A DNA stretch of 64,000 nt from Planctomycetota bacterium (GCA_016873165.1 VGXV01000004.1:62001-126000); one strand, 5' to 3'. Counted from the stretch's first letter, positions 9,179-19,009 are shown. Numbers and translations are program-made. Notes: generated by a model not told the origin, from the sequence alone.

Positions 9179-12100
9179 TTACGCTTCAACTTTTATTAAT
9201 TCACCATTTAAAAATTTCTTCATGAAATCATTCTCGTTACCGGCAGTGTATCCGGTTTTAACAGGATCCCAAACCCCTATTCCACCAATACCGCCATTCT
9301 CGGCTTTTGTAATCTTTACCAGCGTTTCTTTTGGCACAGTATTAATGCAGTGGTTGTCCGCCTCAAAACCAAAAACAAATTTCATACCGATTTTGGCCTT
9401 GTGGAAGAGACTATCCAGCTGATGCATCGGCATCGACCAATCTCTTGTAATACTCTGTTGCGAACCGTAACGGAAGCTGGACTGATACCCTGTTGGCGAC
9501 AAAGCCCTTCCATCCGGTCTTGTTTCGTGCGCCTGCACCGTTCTATCAGACGAAATAAATGCAGAATGTTTCATCATGGTACAGTTATACGGATATGCCG
9601 GATTATACTTTGCCCTCAACATAAGCCTTGAAACCTTATAGAAAGGATCATTTGGTTTCCATCCTTCATACGGCCTGTCAGCGGGGTTAGCATCAACATA
9701 AACATAATCACCGTCTTCAATGCCTAAATCTCTCGCTGCCTGAGGGTGAATATGTATCTGATGCTCACCGACACCCGGCATTCTCTTGTCCATCCTGTAT
9801 GGATCGCCAAAGTTGTTATTCCAGATAAAGTTCCAGTCAGTAACAGCCCATTGCGAATGTACGGTATGCCTTGACTTTGGAGTCACACAATAGAACTGAT
9901 ACCCTTTTTCCCACAAGAAATTCTTCGTTTTCTTTGTTTCTTCCCATGATTTTTTAATATTCCTGACAGTTCTTTCATCCCAATGCTCAGCATTCTCCGG
10001 AATACCATAATCATCCGGCCGGATATAAGGATTTGTGCTTACAATAGCGTTTGGCAAATATGGCGTAGCTTCCGGCCCTTCACGATGGACGATAAAGTTT
10101 TCACCATATTCAATAATTTCAGGTTCGTCATTGTACGCTTGCAACCTTCCTGTTGGGGTATAAAATGGCAAACTTTCGTGTATCTGTTCCCAGAATGGCT
10201 GCCTCGGATAAGTCCGGTATAACATCAATGCAACACCCGGCTCTCCATATTTCCCATTCAATATATCCTCACACGTATACCCTTTCATAGTTGAACTGCC
10301 ATCAAGCAATCTGTTAATGTAAACGCTTGCTCTTCCTTCGAGGGCAAATTTCCAATTGTCCTCAAATCTCTTATCTTTCAGCAATTCTCCTAATTTTGAA
10401 GCCATACCGGCAATTATCTTCACATCATCCTTTGAGTCATACACAGGGGTTATACCCGTTTTTCCCCATATTTGAATAAAAGGATTTGAACAGGAAGTGG
10501 TAATCTCATATTCCTGGAATTCCACCCATGAATTTGCCGGGAATGCAAAGTCAGCATACTCTATTGAACCTGTCACCTCAATATCAGTAGACATAATTTG
10601 CTCGATATTCGGGTTCACATTTTTCAACATTTGGTATACGTGCTTCGCGTTATTAATTAAGTTAACGTTTGTAAACCACATAATCTTCGTAGGTGTAGGC
10701 ATATGCGTCTTTCCGGTAAAGACTTTACGCCCGTATTTTGGAGTATTTACGATGAGTGGCCTTTCGCTGTGGTTCCAGTAGGCAACTTCTTCATCCAATG
10801 CGCGTCCTTTAATCTTTAAGTCCATTGCAGATGCATCCGGATTTAAGTTTGGATTAAATACATCCTCCGCTACCCATGCATAAAATCCAGGACCACTCCA
10901 CTTCGCCGACTGGAAATTACCAGCCTTGTAATTACCGGCCCATGTATGAGAACCAGATCCAAATACACCTACATTGCCTGTCAACATTAATGGCAAATAA
11001 TAGGAACGATTCATCAAGGTGGCATGGAAATAATGATTAACACCTTCACCGCAATGTATTGCAACAGGTTTTATTGTCGCAATATCCTTCGCCAGCATTT
11101 CTATCAGTTCTTTTGGAGAACTGGTCATTTCAACTACTGAATCTATATCATAATCCTTGAGATGTATTTTGTACATTTCAAGCAATGTCATGACCTCAAT
11201 CTCTTTGCCATCAACCGTTTTCAGCTTAAACGAACCTTCCAGCGCAGGGTCTATGCCTTTTTTGATCAATGTATCACCAACATCATCCCTGGTAATCGCT
11301 TTTGGGCCATTTGTTTTTGAATCCCAGACTACAAAATCCCCGATAATCTCCCTTTGATCATCATGTAAACCATGAATATGATAGCTAGGACCCTCAGAAA
11401 TATCCTGCAATTTATAGTTGGGAATAATATCTTTCGGAGATAACCTCTTTAAGGTATCAGTCCTTACCAGCAACGGGAAGTCGGTAAATTTTTTCACATA
11501 ATCGGCATCATACCATTTATTATCGATAAGTATTTTTGTAACACCAAGGTAAAGAGCCGTATCGGTGTTATTTCGAATTGGAATCCAATAATCCGCCTTT
11601 TGGGACGATGGGCTATATTCCGGGGTAATTACAACGATTTTCCCTCCACGCTCTATTACCTGTGTAACCCAATGTGCCTCTGGCATTTTGTTTTCTATCA
11701 AATTTTTTCCCGTTTTAATAAGCAGCTTTGAGAACCGTATGTCATTCATATCGATATCTGAGGTCTGCAACCCGTGGGAAAACGGATGTCCGGGAGCCTG
11801 ATCACCATGCCATGTATAATTCGACCAGTTCCTGCCACCTAATGCCTGATCGGGACTTACCCCTCTGTTGTGGGCATCAACAAGGGCAAGGCAATTGTTA
11901 AACCTGTACATGCCGTATTTTCCGATTACGCCCAAAAGACCCATGCCTCCGCGTCCCTTGAAAGTACGTGTGCCGGCTTCCTGCATCCTATCGACCATTT
12001 CTTTCGGGTATCCCTGGTCAATAAGCTTCTGAGCACCCTCAGGACCGCTATATTTTTTGGTAATATGGATAATTCCCTTTGCCGCATAGGTAAAGGCTTC

Positions 12101-12625
12101 ATCCCACGAAGCTCTTAATAATTCATCATTACCCCTGTTATCAAACATATACCTTGTCTTGTTCTCTGGAGTCAGTTCTGGGAATCCATCGTCCGCCCAC
12201 CTCTTCCACCCTTTTCTGATTAACGGGTATCTAAGCCTGTACGGACCATAAACTCTCCTATGGAACGTATAACCCTTCAAACACATCCTCGGGTTCCAGT
12301 TCCTTGATGCTTTATTCCCATACAAATCAGAATATCTTTGATGATCGTAATTTTGCTCAACCCTCATCATAACGTTGTTTCTCACAAATGCCCTGACTCT
12401 GCAGGCATGGGTATCATTAGGAGAACAACAATAGGTAAATGTACGATCATACTGATATTGGTTTCTGTAAACACTTTCCCATCTACGATCAGGATAGGCA
12501 TCCAACGGATTTCCGACTTCGACTGCAGGTTTTAACAACCTGAACGCCATTGCCTTTTTGGCAAGAGTCAAGGTCGCTCCAGTTGCACCAGCTACCTGTA
12601 GGAAAGTCCTCCTTGTTAACTTCAT
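9179..12625 (-). CDS. nxrA: Nitrite oxidoreductase alpha subunit (Mo-bis-MGD)
   Basis: 1148 residues. A twin-arginine signal is at residues 4-27 (T-R-R-T-F-L-Q). Compared by eye with NarG, the first Fe-S cluster region has Cys67-x3-Asp71-x3-Cys75-x39-Cys115, so Asp appears to take the place of one Cys ligand. Asp275 in W-H-G-D-Q-A-P-G is the likely molybdenum ligand. The protein belongs to the type II DMSO-reductase family, with nitrite oxidoreductase, perchlorate reductase and ethylbenzene dehydrogenase. In anammox bacteria it oxidises nitrite to nitrate inside the anammoxosome and feeds electrons back to carbon fixation. SD AAGGAG is 8 nt before the ATG. Last gene of the core nxr operon. 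Confidence 0.95.
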   Translation of the reverse strand: MKLTRRTFLQVAGATGATLTLAKKAMAFRLLKPAVEVGNPLDAYPDRRWESVYRNQYQYDRTFTYCCSPNDTHACRVRAFVRNNVMMRVEQNYDHQRYSDLYGNKASRNWNPRMCLKGYTFHRRVYGPYRLRYPLIRKGWKRWADDGFPELTPENKTRYMFDNRGNDELLRASWDEAFTYAAKGIIHITKKYSGPEGAQKLIDQGYPKEMVDRMQEAGTRTFKGRGGMGLLGVIGKYGMYRFNNCLALVDAHNRGVSPDQALGGRNWSNYTWHGDQAPGHPFSHGLQTSDIDMNDIRFSKLLIKTGKNLIENKMPEAHWVTQVIERGGKIVVITPEYSPSSQKADYWIPIRNNTDTALYLGVTKILIDNKWYDADYVKKFTDFPLLVRTDTLKRLSPKDIIPNYKLQDISEGPSYHIHGLHDDQREIIGDFVVWDSKTNGPKAITRDDVGDTLIKKGIDPALEGSFKLKTVDGKEIEVMTLLEMYKIHLKDYDIDSVVEMTSSPKELIEMLAKDIATIKPVAIHCGEGVNHYFHATLMNRSYYLPLMLTGNVGVFGSGSHTWAGNYKAGNFQSAKWSGPGFYAWVAEDVFNPNLNPDASAMDLKIKGRALDEEVAYWNHSERPLIVNTPKYGRKVFTGKTHMPTPTKIMWFTNVNLINNAKHVYQMLKNVNPNIEQIMSTDIEVTGSIEYADFAFPANSWVEFQEYEITTSCSNPFIQIWGKTGITPVYDSKDDVKIIAGMASKLGELLKDKRFEDNWKFALEGRASVYINRLLDGSSTMKGYTCEDILNGKYGEPGVALMLYRTYPRQPFWEQIHESLPFYTPTGRLQAYNDEPEIIEYGENFIVHREGPEATPYLPNAIVSTNPYIRPDDYGIPENAEHWDERTVRNIKKSWEETKKTKNFLWEKGYQFYCVTPKSRHTVHSQWAVTDWNFIWNNNFGDPYRMDKRMPGVGEHQIHIHPQAARDLGIEDGDYVYVDANPADRPYEGWKPNDPFYKVSRLMLRAKYNPAYPYNCTMMKHSAFISSDRTVQAHETRPDGRALSPTGYQSSFRYGSQQSITRDWSMPMHQLDSLFHKAKIGMKFVFGFEADNHCINTVPKETLVKITKAENGGIGGIGVWDPVKTGYTAGNENDFMKKFLNGELIKVEA

Positions 12626-12667
12626 ATTTCCTACTCCTTTCTAAAAAACATACCGTAATACAAAATG

Positions 12668-13633
12668 TTATATACTATGATGAGAAATCGCTCTTCTCGA
12701 TTTATACATTTCAACACATCGGTTACAAGCGCCATCTTCCGGGGACCAGTTGGGAAAATCCTGTCTGATATCCTGAACCGTTTCAACATCTTCTTCGAGA
12801 TTTTCCACCCACTTGTAAGTCCGAAACTGGCACAAAGGACAAAGAGATCCTGGCAAAAGCAATTTTTTCCGCCTCATGTTTTCGGGAATTTTGTCATCAG
12901 CAATATCCAAAACTTTATGAACATCAGTCGCTAATTCCAATATCCTTCCATGAGTGAGATTTTCATCATTCCACAAAACCTCAAAAATCACTCTTTTCGC
13001 TTCTTCCGGAAACCCCATATAAAGAGCACAAAATTCTTTATACCTGCCTTCTTTGCTTCCAACAGCCTCTTTGCCATTCCTCAAAATGCGGCTATCAACA
13101 TAAATATCCCAAAAAGTACTGTACCGTTCTGTTATAATGCTTTGCTCCATAGGATTTCCCCCCAGAAATTCGCTTTTATAACAAAACGTATCGCTCAACA
13201 TGTCAAGAATATGCATTAGCTCGTGCCGTAAGAATTTCAGCAGGAAGCTCTGATCATGAAAACGTTCAGCTAATAACTTTAGCTTGATTCGTTTTTTTGC
13301 GATTTTTTGATTCAAATCTCTTACAAGGTCGGAACCCTCATCAAATTTGTTCTTTGCCCTTACAATTACTGCCCCGGTTACAAGTTTTTCCAATTCACTA
13401 AATTCACTGAAAGCCTTTTCAATCAAAGTAACAAAACCGAGCTTATTAAAGAAATCCCACTCAACCTTTCTGAATTGTTTTGGCCGTTCTTCAAGGGAAA
13501 ATTCCTCGTAAATCGGATCTACGAGAAGGTGATATTCCTCGGAAAGTTTCATATTCCCTTGTTCTTCTTTCTGCCGGATCTCTTTGAACACAACATCTTC
13601 AATTAAACCTGGCTCAAACTCAAGGTGCACCAT
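12668..13633 (-). CDS. Uncharacterised HExxH protein within the nxr operon
   Basis: 321 residues, no signal peptide. It carries H-E-L-M-H at 137-141, the signature of zincin metallopeptidases, followed by a conserved-looking acidic segment (W-D-I-Y-V-D-S-R near 175-182). C-terminal pairs C265-x2-C268 and C303-x2-C306 form a treble-clef or zinc-knuckle pattern. Its start overlaps the chaperone stop (TAATG) and it ends 42 nt before nxrA, so it is co-expressed with the enzyme. I infer a cytoplasmic maturation or quality-control role. I do not recognise a named family, and peptidase activity is only suggested by the motif. Confidence 0.7.
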   Translation of the reverse strand: MVHLEFEPGLIEDVVFKEIRQKEEQGNMKLSEEYHLLVDPIYEEFSLEERPKQFRKVEWDFFNKLGFVTLIEKAFSEFSELEKLVTGAVIVRAKNKFDEGSDLVRDLNQKIAKKRIKLKLLAERFHDQSFLLKFLRHELMHILDMLSDTFCYKSEFLGGNPMEQSIITERYSTFWDIYVDSRILRNGKEAVGSKEGRYKEFCALYMGFPEEAKRVIFEVLWNDENLTHGRILELATDVHKVLDIADDKIPENMRRKKLLLPGSLCPLCQFRTYKWVENLEEDVETVQDIRQDFPNWSPEDGACNRCVEMYKSRRAISHHSI

Positions 13634-14430
13634 TAGTTATCTCCCGTCCCATCAACAGAACCGGAACACGACAAACATTCATCAGGCACTCCTGCAACGG
13701 CATCCTGGTTCAGATCGGACTCTTTAAACATTTCGGTCTGCACTCCCAAAAGCTCCATTTCCAACTTCATAAATTCCTTTGTTACTTCAGACAGGGCAAA
13801 ATAAAAACCTTCCACAGACCTTCTTCCGAAAAGAAGGGCAAAAAGAGGCACCCATTTCCCTGCATGTTCTCTTAAAAATTTTTTCTGGGCATCCAGACAA
13901 ATTTCAACCTCTTCCTTTCCATGATTTTCTAACGCATATGCCTGTTTATAAAGGAGAAACTGCATAAATTCCAACTCTACACTCACATGATCGCACCGCT
14001 CTTTTTCTTCCTCAGAAATATCCAGGCCAAATGCCTTATAAAACCCCTGAATGTCTGCCAAATCCTGAACTTGCTGGAAAACATGAGCAGCGCCATATTG
14101 TCCTTCATATAGTGGACATTCTTTTGATATGGTATGCCCGACTATACGATTATATATACTCTGTAATTTTTCCACATCAGCATTGCAATAGAGTTCCTGC
14201 AAGTTTTTCAAAGATTTTACCATTGCCGACAAAGAATCACTTTCCCCATAGCACCCTTCTATCGTATCCACCAGCTCCGTAAAATCTTCCCCTTTTAACA
14301 AGGAGAGTTTTTCTTCTTCAGGAAATAGATAACAAGCAGATAAAACCTGATATACCGCGCTTCGCGCCAGCAAACACTCGATTTCTGCCATGTGTTCATT
14401 TTCCTGAAGACCACTATTCTTAACAACCAT
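13633..14430 (-). CDS. TorD/NarJ-type molybdoenzyme chaperone
   Basis: About 265 residues of helical protein with the TorD-family pattern: E-C-P-L-Y-E-G-Q-Y, then D-I-Q-G-F-Y-K-A-F-G-L, then the H-V-S-V-E-L-E-F-M helix. Such chaperones bind the Tat signal and insert Mo-bis-MGD into the alpha subunit before export. An upstream TTG (14442) is in frame, but ATG 14430 has GGGGA five nt ahead and is the better start. It is 14 nt from nxrB and overlaps the next gene by one base. It should serve NxrA. Confidence 0.85.
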   Translation of the reverse strand: MVVKNSGLQENEHMAEIECLLARSAVYQVLSACYLFPEEEKLSLLKGEDFTELVDTIEGCYGESDSLSAMVKSLKNLQELYCNADVEKLQSIYNRIVGHTISKECPLYEGQYGAAHVFQQVQDLADIQGFYKAFGLDISEEEKERCDHVSVELEFMQFLLYKQAYALENHGKEEVEICLDAQKKFLREHAGKWVPLFALLFGRRSVEGFYFALSEVTKEFMKLEMELLGVQTEMFKESDLNQDAVAGVPDECLSCSGSVDGTGDN

Positions 14431-14444
14431 AAAATTCCCCAAAA

Positions 14445-15677
14445 TTAAATTGAGTTAGAATGCTTATCAGGCCTTACATGAACCGGTTCTTCAATGGTAG
14501 TCCTTACAACTTCTTTTCCATCTGCATCAAACCCGATCACCGTATCGTTGTACATTTCAAACTTTTTGCCATGAATTGTCGTTTCATAGACCTTCGGACC
14601 TTCTTCAATCTTATATTCAAAAATTATGGTCTGCGCCATCCTAAACAATGACATAACCGCCAGCAATTCCCTGGAAGGCACCATAAACTTTTCAATAGCT
14701 TCATCTACACCTGGACCAAACATCTGCCTCAAATATGCCCTTGGAGCCCATCTTGGCGGAATATAATAGATATTCGGCTCTGTTCCGAATTGCGGATACA
14801 GTGGCAATGCAATTTTATGATGTCTTACTAACCAGGTAATAGGATTTTTCGGATTATCGTCAAGGAAACCCTGCAAGCGAATCTGGCCAACGCAAGCAGA
14901 CATACATCTTGTTTCCATCGGTTTTCCTTCAGTAAGAGGATCGCGTCCCTCTATCCTGGGATAACAGGCAATACATTTTTCGCTCACCCTCGTCAAACCC
15001 CTATACATCGGTTTCTTATAAGGACACTGCTCTACACACTTCCTGTATCCACGACACCTCTTTTGATCTATCAGCACGATCCCATCTTCTTTTCTCTTGT
15101 AAATCGCTTTTCTCGGACAGGCCGCCAAACATCCGGGATAAGTACAGTGATTACATATCCTCTGAATATAAAAAAACCAACGACTATGCTCAGGCAACGT
15201 TGAATACTCACCCGGCTGGTTGCTGCTCTTTGCCGTATCTTCTCCAAAATTCGGCGATCTCCATTCTTTGTCTTCAGGAATATATCCTACCGCCCACTGA
15301 TTAATATTTTTCTTTTTTGCCGCCTCAAAAATTGTGTCCCCTTCATATGTGCCATAAGGCGCCCCTGTGCCATAAGGAGAAGCTTCTTTATCCTTATCAT
15401 CTGTATACCAAACGTTATCGGGGTTATCTATCAACCTTAACGTCTTAACATCCCATGACTGGGGATACCCACCATAAGGCTTTGTCTCGACGTTATTCCA
15501 CCACATGAATTCCTGCCCCTTATTGAAAGTCCAGGTACTTTTACATGCCATAGTACAGGTTTGACATGCAATACACCTGTTAATATTAAACACGGCAGCA
15601 AATTGATGCTTCGGCCTGGATTCAAAATAGGGATATTCCATACGTCTCCCTAAATGCCAGTTATGTACAAGTGTCAT
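14445..15677 (-). CDS. nxrB: Nitrite oxidoreductase beta subunit (Fe-S)
   Basis: 410 residues with four Fe-S binding groups. C35-x2-C38-x2-C41-x3-C45 comes first, then C175-x2-C178-x4-C183-x3-C187. The third is C208-x2-Tyr211-x2-C214-x3-C218, where Tyr replaces the fourth ligand; NarH has Trp there and binds [3Fe-4S]. The last is C235-x2-C238-x19-C258-x3-C262. It relays electrons between NxrA and the haem subunit. It has no signal of its own, which fits export with Tat-tagged NxrA. SD AAAGGAGA. It follows nxrC by 53 nt. Confidence 0.95.
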   Translation of the reverse strand: MTLVHNWHLGRRMEYPYFESRPKHQFAAVFNINRCIACQTCTMACKSTWTFNKGQEFMWWNNVETKPYGGYPQSWDVKTLRLIDNPDNVWYTDDKDKEASPYGTGAPYGTYEGDTIFEAAKKKNINQWAVGYIPEDKEWRSPNFGEDTAKSSNQPGEYSTLPEHSRWFFYIQRICNHCTYPGCLAACPRKAIYKRKEDGIVLIDQKRCRGYRKCVEQCPYKKPMYRGLTRVSEKCIACYPRIEGRDPLTEGKPMETRCMSACVGQIRLQGFLDDNPKNPITWLVRHHKIALPLYPQFGTEPNIYYIPPRWAPRAYLRQMFGPGVDEAIEKFMVPSRELLAVMSLFRMAQTIIFEYKIEEGPKVYETTIHGKKFEMYNDTVIGFDADGKEVVRTTIEEPVHVRPDKHSNSI

Positions 15678-15730
15678 CTTTAAACTCTCCTTTCAATCAA
15701 CAACACAACCTGATATTTTCTAAAATTTAT

Positions 15731-16702
15731 TTATTGCCATGCAATTCTTTCCAATGCCAACGGATGCCATTGGGTAGAGATGTTCTTTTGGCCGTTTCTA
15801 TCTTCTTTATCACCATTCCAGACAGCCATATTGAAATAAGTGCTTTCTCCGGGCACAAACTGAACATCAAGCGGATCATTAGAATTCAATAACCGGTAAA
15901 AGATAACCGTCCATTTACTATTTTCGTATTTACTGCATGCGTTTACATCCTGATGATCCTGGGAAGTTAATGTGCCAAATCCTTCCGCATTTAAATCTTC
16001 AACTGTCCTGCCCCGATTAGGCATAGAAAGCAAATTATGCGCAGAAACTCCTCCGGCTAAAACTGCCGCACTCTGCATCAGCCCTTTGTGATAGTTTACG
16101 CTGTGCGGATTCGTGCTAAAGTCGTCATGCATATTAGGATATCGAACAGGACATTCTTCAATACCTCCGCTTGCAACCATATCTGCTTCCCAATCCGCCT
16201 TCCAATGCCATAAATTTACCGGTTTTTGCCTGTCACCCATTCGAGGACTAAATTTTTCATCAGTGCTGACCACTACCTTTCCCAGAGGAAACATAAGGGC
16301 AACCCCATCCCTAAACTCCTGAGTGGCAATTGCCTGCGCATTTTTTGTCGCATCGTCCCATGATACTTGAAAATAAATTGCAGTCCCATCGTGAACAGCC
16401 TTTACTTCTGCGGCATTTACAGAGCCTCCTCCATTGGGAAATGCTTTGTCTTGCTTCTGCAATTTCACCTGAACCCCTTCCGCATCCTTAAGCGCTTTCT
16501 CTAAAGAACACACCGTAACATCCTTCGGGCAATCAAACTCCACAAATTTTACATTTAATACCTCTTTGGTAGGCGTAAATTCTTCTTCCGCCATACCTTT
16601 CACCCCCTCTGCCTCCTCAGCAACACAGAGTGTTGCGCTCAAAAACAAACATCCTAGGAGGGCTACTCCATAACTTCTCAATAAGCGATAAAACTTTTTC
16701 AT
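15731..16702 (-). CDS. nxrC: Nitrite oxidoreductase gamma subunit (haem b, EB_dh-like)
   Basis: 323 residues with a signal peptide (1-28). The remainder resembles the ethylbenzene dehydrogenase gamma-type haem-b domain: V-S-W-D-D-A-T strand, L-W-H-W-K-A-D-W-E and a C-terminal W-N-G-D segment. There is no CxxCH, as expected for non-covalent haem b. It is the exit or entry point for electrons to c-type cytochromes. Very strong SD (GGGAGGAGAGGG). First gene of the nxr operon, preceded by 0.9 kb of non-coding DNA. Confidence 0.9.
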   Translation of the reverse strand: MKKFYRLLRSYGVALLGCLFLSATLCVAEEAEGVKGMAEEEFTPTKEVLNVKFVEFDCPKDVTVCSLEKALKDAEGVQVKLQKQDKAFPNGGGSVNAAEVKAVHDGTAIYFQVSWDDATKNAQAIATQEFRDGVALMFPLGKVVVSTDEKFSPRMGDRQKPVNLWHWKADWEADMVASGGIEECPVRYPNMHDDFSTNPHSVNYHKGLMQSAAVLAGGVSAHNLLSMPNRGRTVEDLNAEGFGTLTSQDHQDVNACSKYENSKWTVIFYRLLNSNDPLDVQFVPGESTYFNMAVWNGDKEDRNGQKNISTQWHPLALERIAWQ

Positions 16703-17625
16703 CCCTCTCCTCCCTTAAAAACTTTTATCAAATCAAAGATAATACAATCTTTCTGTGAAAACATAGGATTTCCATCATCCTAAAAACCATGAAAAATTAA
16801 ACGTAGTACCAACCTCCTTCCTAACTATCACAGCAAAACATCACCTAAAAATTTCATAACTCAGATAATTAATAACCTATTCAAAAACATGAACAGACGA
16901 AGCATGTCCTTCTCTGTGATATACCTTATTTATCTTCGTACAATAAATGGATAGAAAGGCAAAAGTGCAAACTTCATACCCTTTAGAACAAACCTTACCT
17001 TATTAAAAAAACACTTCATTACTTATTTCAGCACGATATGATACAAAAACTACCTTTCTTTATTAAAGAATTCTTAGCATGCCAATACATTTCTATTTTG
17101 AAATATATAGTTCAATACTGAATAATTAAAAAAATCAATACTTAAATAATTTTGCCTGCAAATAACTATCATTACATTTTCAATATTACCATACAACAAA
17201 AATAATTCCAGACAAATACTCTACTTATTAATACTGCCACAAACAACGAAATATATAGGTTAATACTATAGATAAAACGCAATATTTCATGTGTATATTC
17301 AAAAACTGTGTCGTTTTTCCGTAATTGGTGAGATCGTAACGCATGAAAATGAACAGTACAAATTGCCGTATTCTCTATATACAGTCCAATTTGTATGATT
17401 TAATATGTTTCAGAGACGAGATATTTTGTGTAAAAGATTTTATATTGTGTTGTAATGGGAATCATCAGGATAATTAACTTACAACAAATAGCTGTTGATT
17501 ATTTTCCTCGTATTTAATGCTTTCTTATACATGATCCGTCAAAGGAAAATAAGAGCACAAACTGAAGATACACGACCTGCAAGCGTATGGAAGGGAATTT
17601 CACAAAAGTATTACAACAAAACACC
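16703..17625 (-). promoter_or_regulatory. Long AT-rich leader/upstream region of the nxr operon
   Basis: 923 bp with no credible ORF. It must contain the nxrC promoter on the minus strand. I could not pick a clear -35/-10 pair. A near-repeat AAATATATAG-NNN-AATACT occurs at 17101-17119 and 17249-17267 (17/19 identical). Related (T/C)AATACT cores lie at 17134-17142 and 17227-17235. Inverted repeats: 17357-17365 with 17387-17395 (9 bp, perfect), and 17499-17508 with 17543-17552 (10 bp, perfect), the latter near the stop of the Usp gene. Confidence 0.5.
17357..17395. repeat. Inverted repeat TACAAATTG-N21-CAATTTGTA
   Basis: Two perfect 9-bp arms separated by 21 bp, about 650 bp upstream of nxrC. 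It could be an operator or an RNA hairpin; nothing in the sequence decides. Confidence 0.5.
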
Positions 17626-18969
17626 TCAATGGATATGGGATAAATCTTTCCCCATATACTGAGATTTCACTTCATTTACTATTTCTTCCGTAATTTCCCT
17701 ATGACCGTTTTCCTGTGCATATTTCTCTATTCTTTTCCTTACTATGCCCCTAATAAAAGAAGGAATACGCTCGGTTTGTTCATGTGCCTCATTTGACCAA
17801 ATTAAAGGCACATGCTCTACAGAAGAATCTTCTTCACCACATTCCTCTCCTTCCGGGACAACCTTATTTGATGCAACAGTCCCTGCAACACCTTCTTCAT
17901 ATTGATAATTACCCCGCTCATTCACATTATCAGTTTTCTTTCCCGACGAGACACCGGAATGCACGGGATTTTCCATAGTAACCCTTATATTGCCTCCGGT
18001 TAACATAATATTGCAAGGAGCCAGTCTCAATAAATTTTCAGTTGTGCTTCCCAAATCCAAACTATTTGTATTGTGTATGCCTGTTCTCCCCACAATCAAC
18101 AATGAAGATGGATAATTTTTTAAGTATCGCAATATCTGATCAAACGGCTTTCCATCCAGCAATATCGATGAAATTTCAACACCTTCCCTTTTTGCAATAT
18201 TACAAGCGCTATCAAGATGATTCTGGTAGATTTTTGCGAGTCCTTTATCTATTATTTCCTCATGAAGAGTTTCCTGTTCCTTAAACCTGAATATTTTTCC
18301 GGCTTCTTCGGAAAGCACCTTTGCAATACTTCCAAAAGCAACTCTATGATAATGAGGATCATATATAGATACTGCATCAAGTTTCATATTAAACGATCTG
18401 GAAAATGAAATCGCAGATTTTACTCCTGCCAAGGATTGCATACTTCCATCAACCGCAACTACTATTTTCCCTCCAAAACCGTTTCGCTTTACTATCAATA
18501 CATCCGTTTTTATGCGCCTGACAACACGCTCACAAACACTGCCAATCAGATTTTCGTTAACAGCAGCAAGCCCCAACGCGCCAATTATTACTAAATCATA
18601 ACCTCCCCGCCGGACTTCTCTAATTATCTCATAATAATTTTTCCCCTCTAATAAAATCTCATTATGAGGCACATTCGCATTTTTACATTTCTCTTTAAAA
18701 ACATCAAGGTATGACTCAGAAATCATTTTTAAACCTTGATTAATAAGCGAAGCATGCAAGTTGCGCTGTCTTTGCAATTCCTTTTCATCCTGGTATTTCT
18801 CAGGCAATCCTTCTTCCATATCACGAAATCTTTTCTGGTGCAATGTTGCATCATAAACATGACACCCGACAAGCTGTGAACCGAATTTCGTCGAAATTGC
18901 AATTCCAAGATCGATACAATAATTTGAATATTTCGAATTATCTATCGGTATTAATATTTTTTTATACAT
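17626..18969 (-). CDS. Tandem universal stress protein with PCP_red tail
   Basis: 447 residues. Two UspA domains (about 1-165 and 166-335) both show the nucleotide-binding G-x2-G-x9-G-S/T style end, for example V-G-R-T-G and the D-L-G-S-T-T-E-N-L-L segment. After a low-complexity linker, residues about 395-445 read I-P-S-F-I-R-G-I-V-R-K-R-I-E-K-Y-A then I-T-E-E-I-V. That is the pattern of PF08369 (PCP_red), found as a tail on various redox proteins and on light-independent protochlorophyllide reductase. Cytoplasmic. It sits at the end of the cytochrome gene set and just upstream of the nxr region. The fusion suggests a regulator or assembly factor tied to redox enzymes; function is not known. 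Confidence 0.8.
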   Translation of the reverse strand: MYKKILIPIDNSKYSNYCIDLGIAISTKFGSQLVGCHVYDATLHQKRFRDMEEGLPEKYQDEKELQRQRNLHASLINQGLKMISESYLDVFKEKCKNANVPHNEILLEGKNYYEIIREVRRGGYDLVIIGALGLAAVNENLIGSVCERVVRRIKTDVLIVKRNGFGGKIVVAVDGSMQSLAGVKSAISFSRSFNMKLDAVSIYDPHYHRVAFGSIAKVLSEEAGKIFRFKEQETLHEEIIDKGLAKIYQNHLDSACNIAKREGVEISSILLDGKPFDQILRYLKNYPSSLLIVGRTGIHNTNSLDLGSTTENLLRLAPCNIMLTGGNIRVTMENPVHSGVSSGKKTDNVNERGNYQYEEGVAGTVASNKVVPEGEECGEEDSSVEHVPLIWSNEAHEQTERIPSFIRGIVRKRIEKYAQENGHREITEEIVNEVKSQYMGKDLSHIH

Positions 18970-19009
18970 AACTATACTTTTTACAAATACAAATCCACAT
19001 GATCAAAAT

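Noticed and set aside
17101-17119. TTGAA-N8-TTCAA as an FNR/CRP-type site before nxrC
   Set aside because: The spacing does not fit FNR (TTGAT-N4-ATCAA) and the second copy of the repeat lacks the symmetry.
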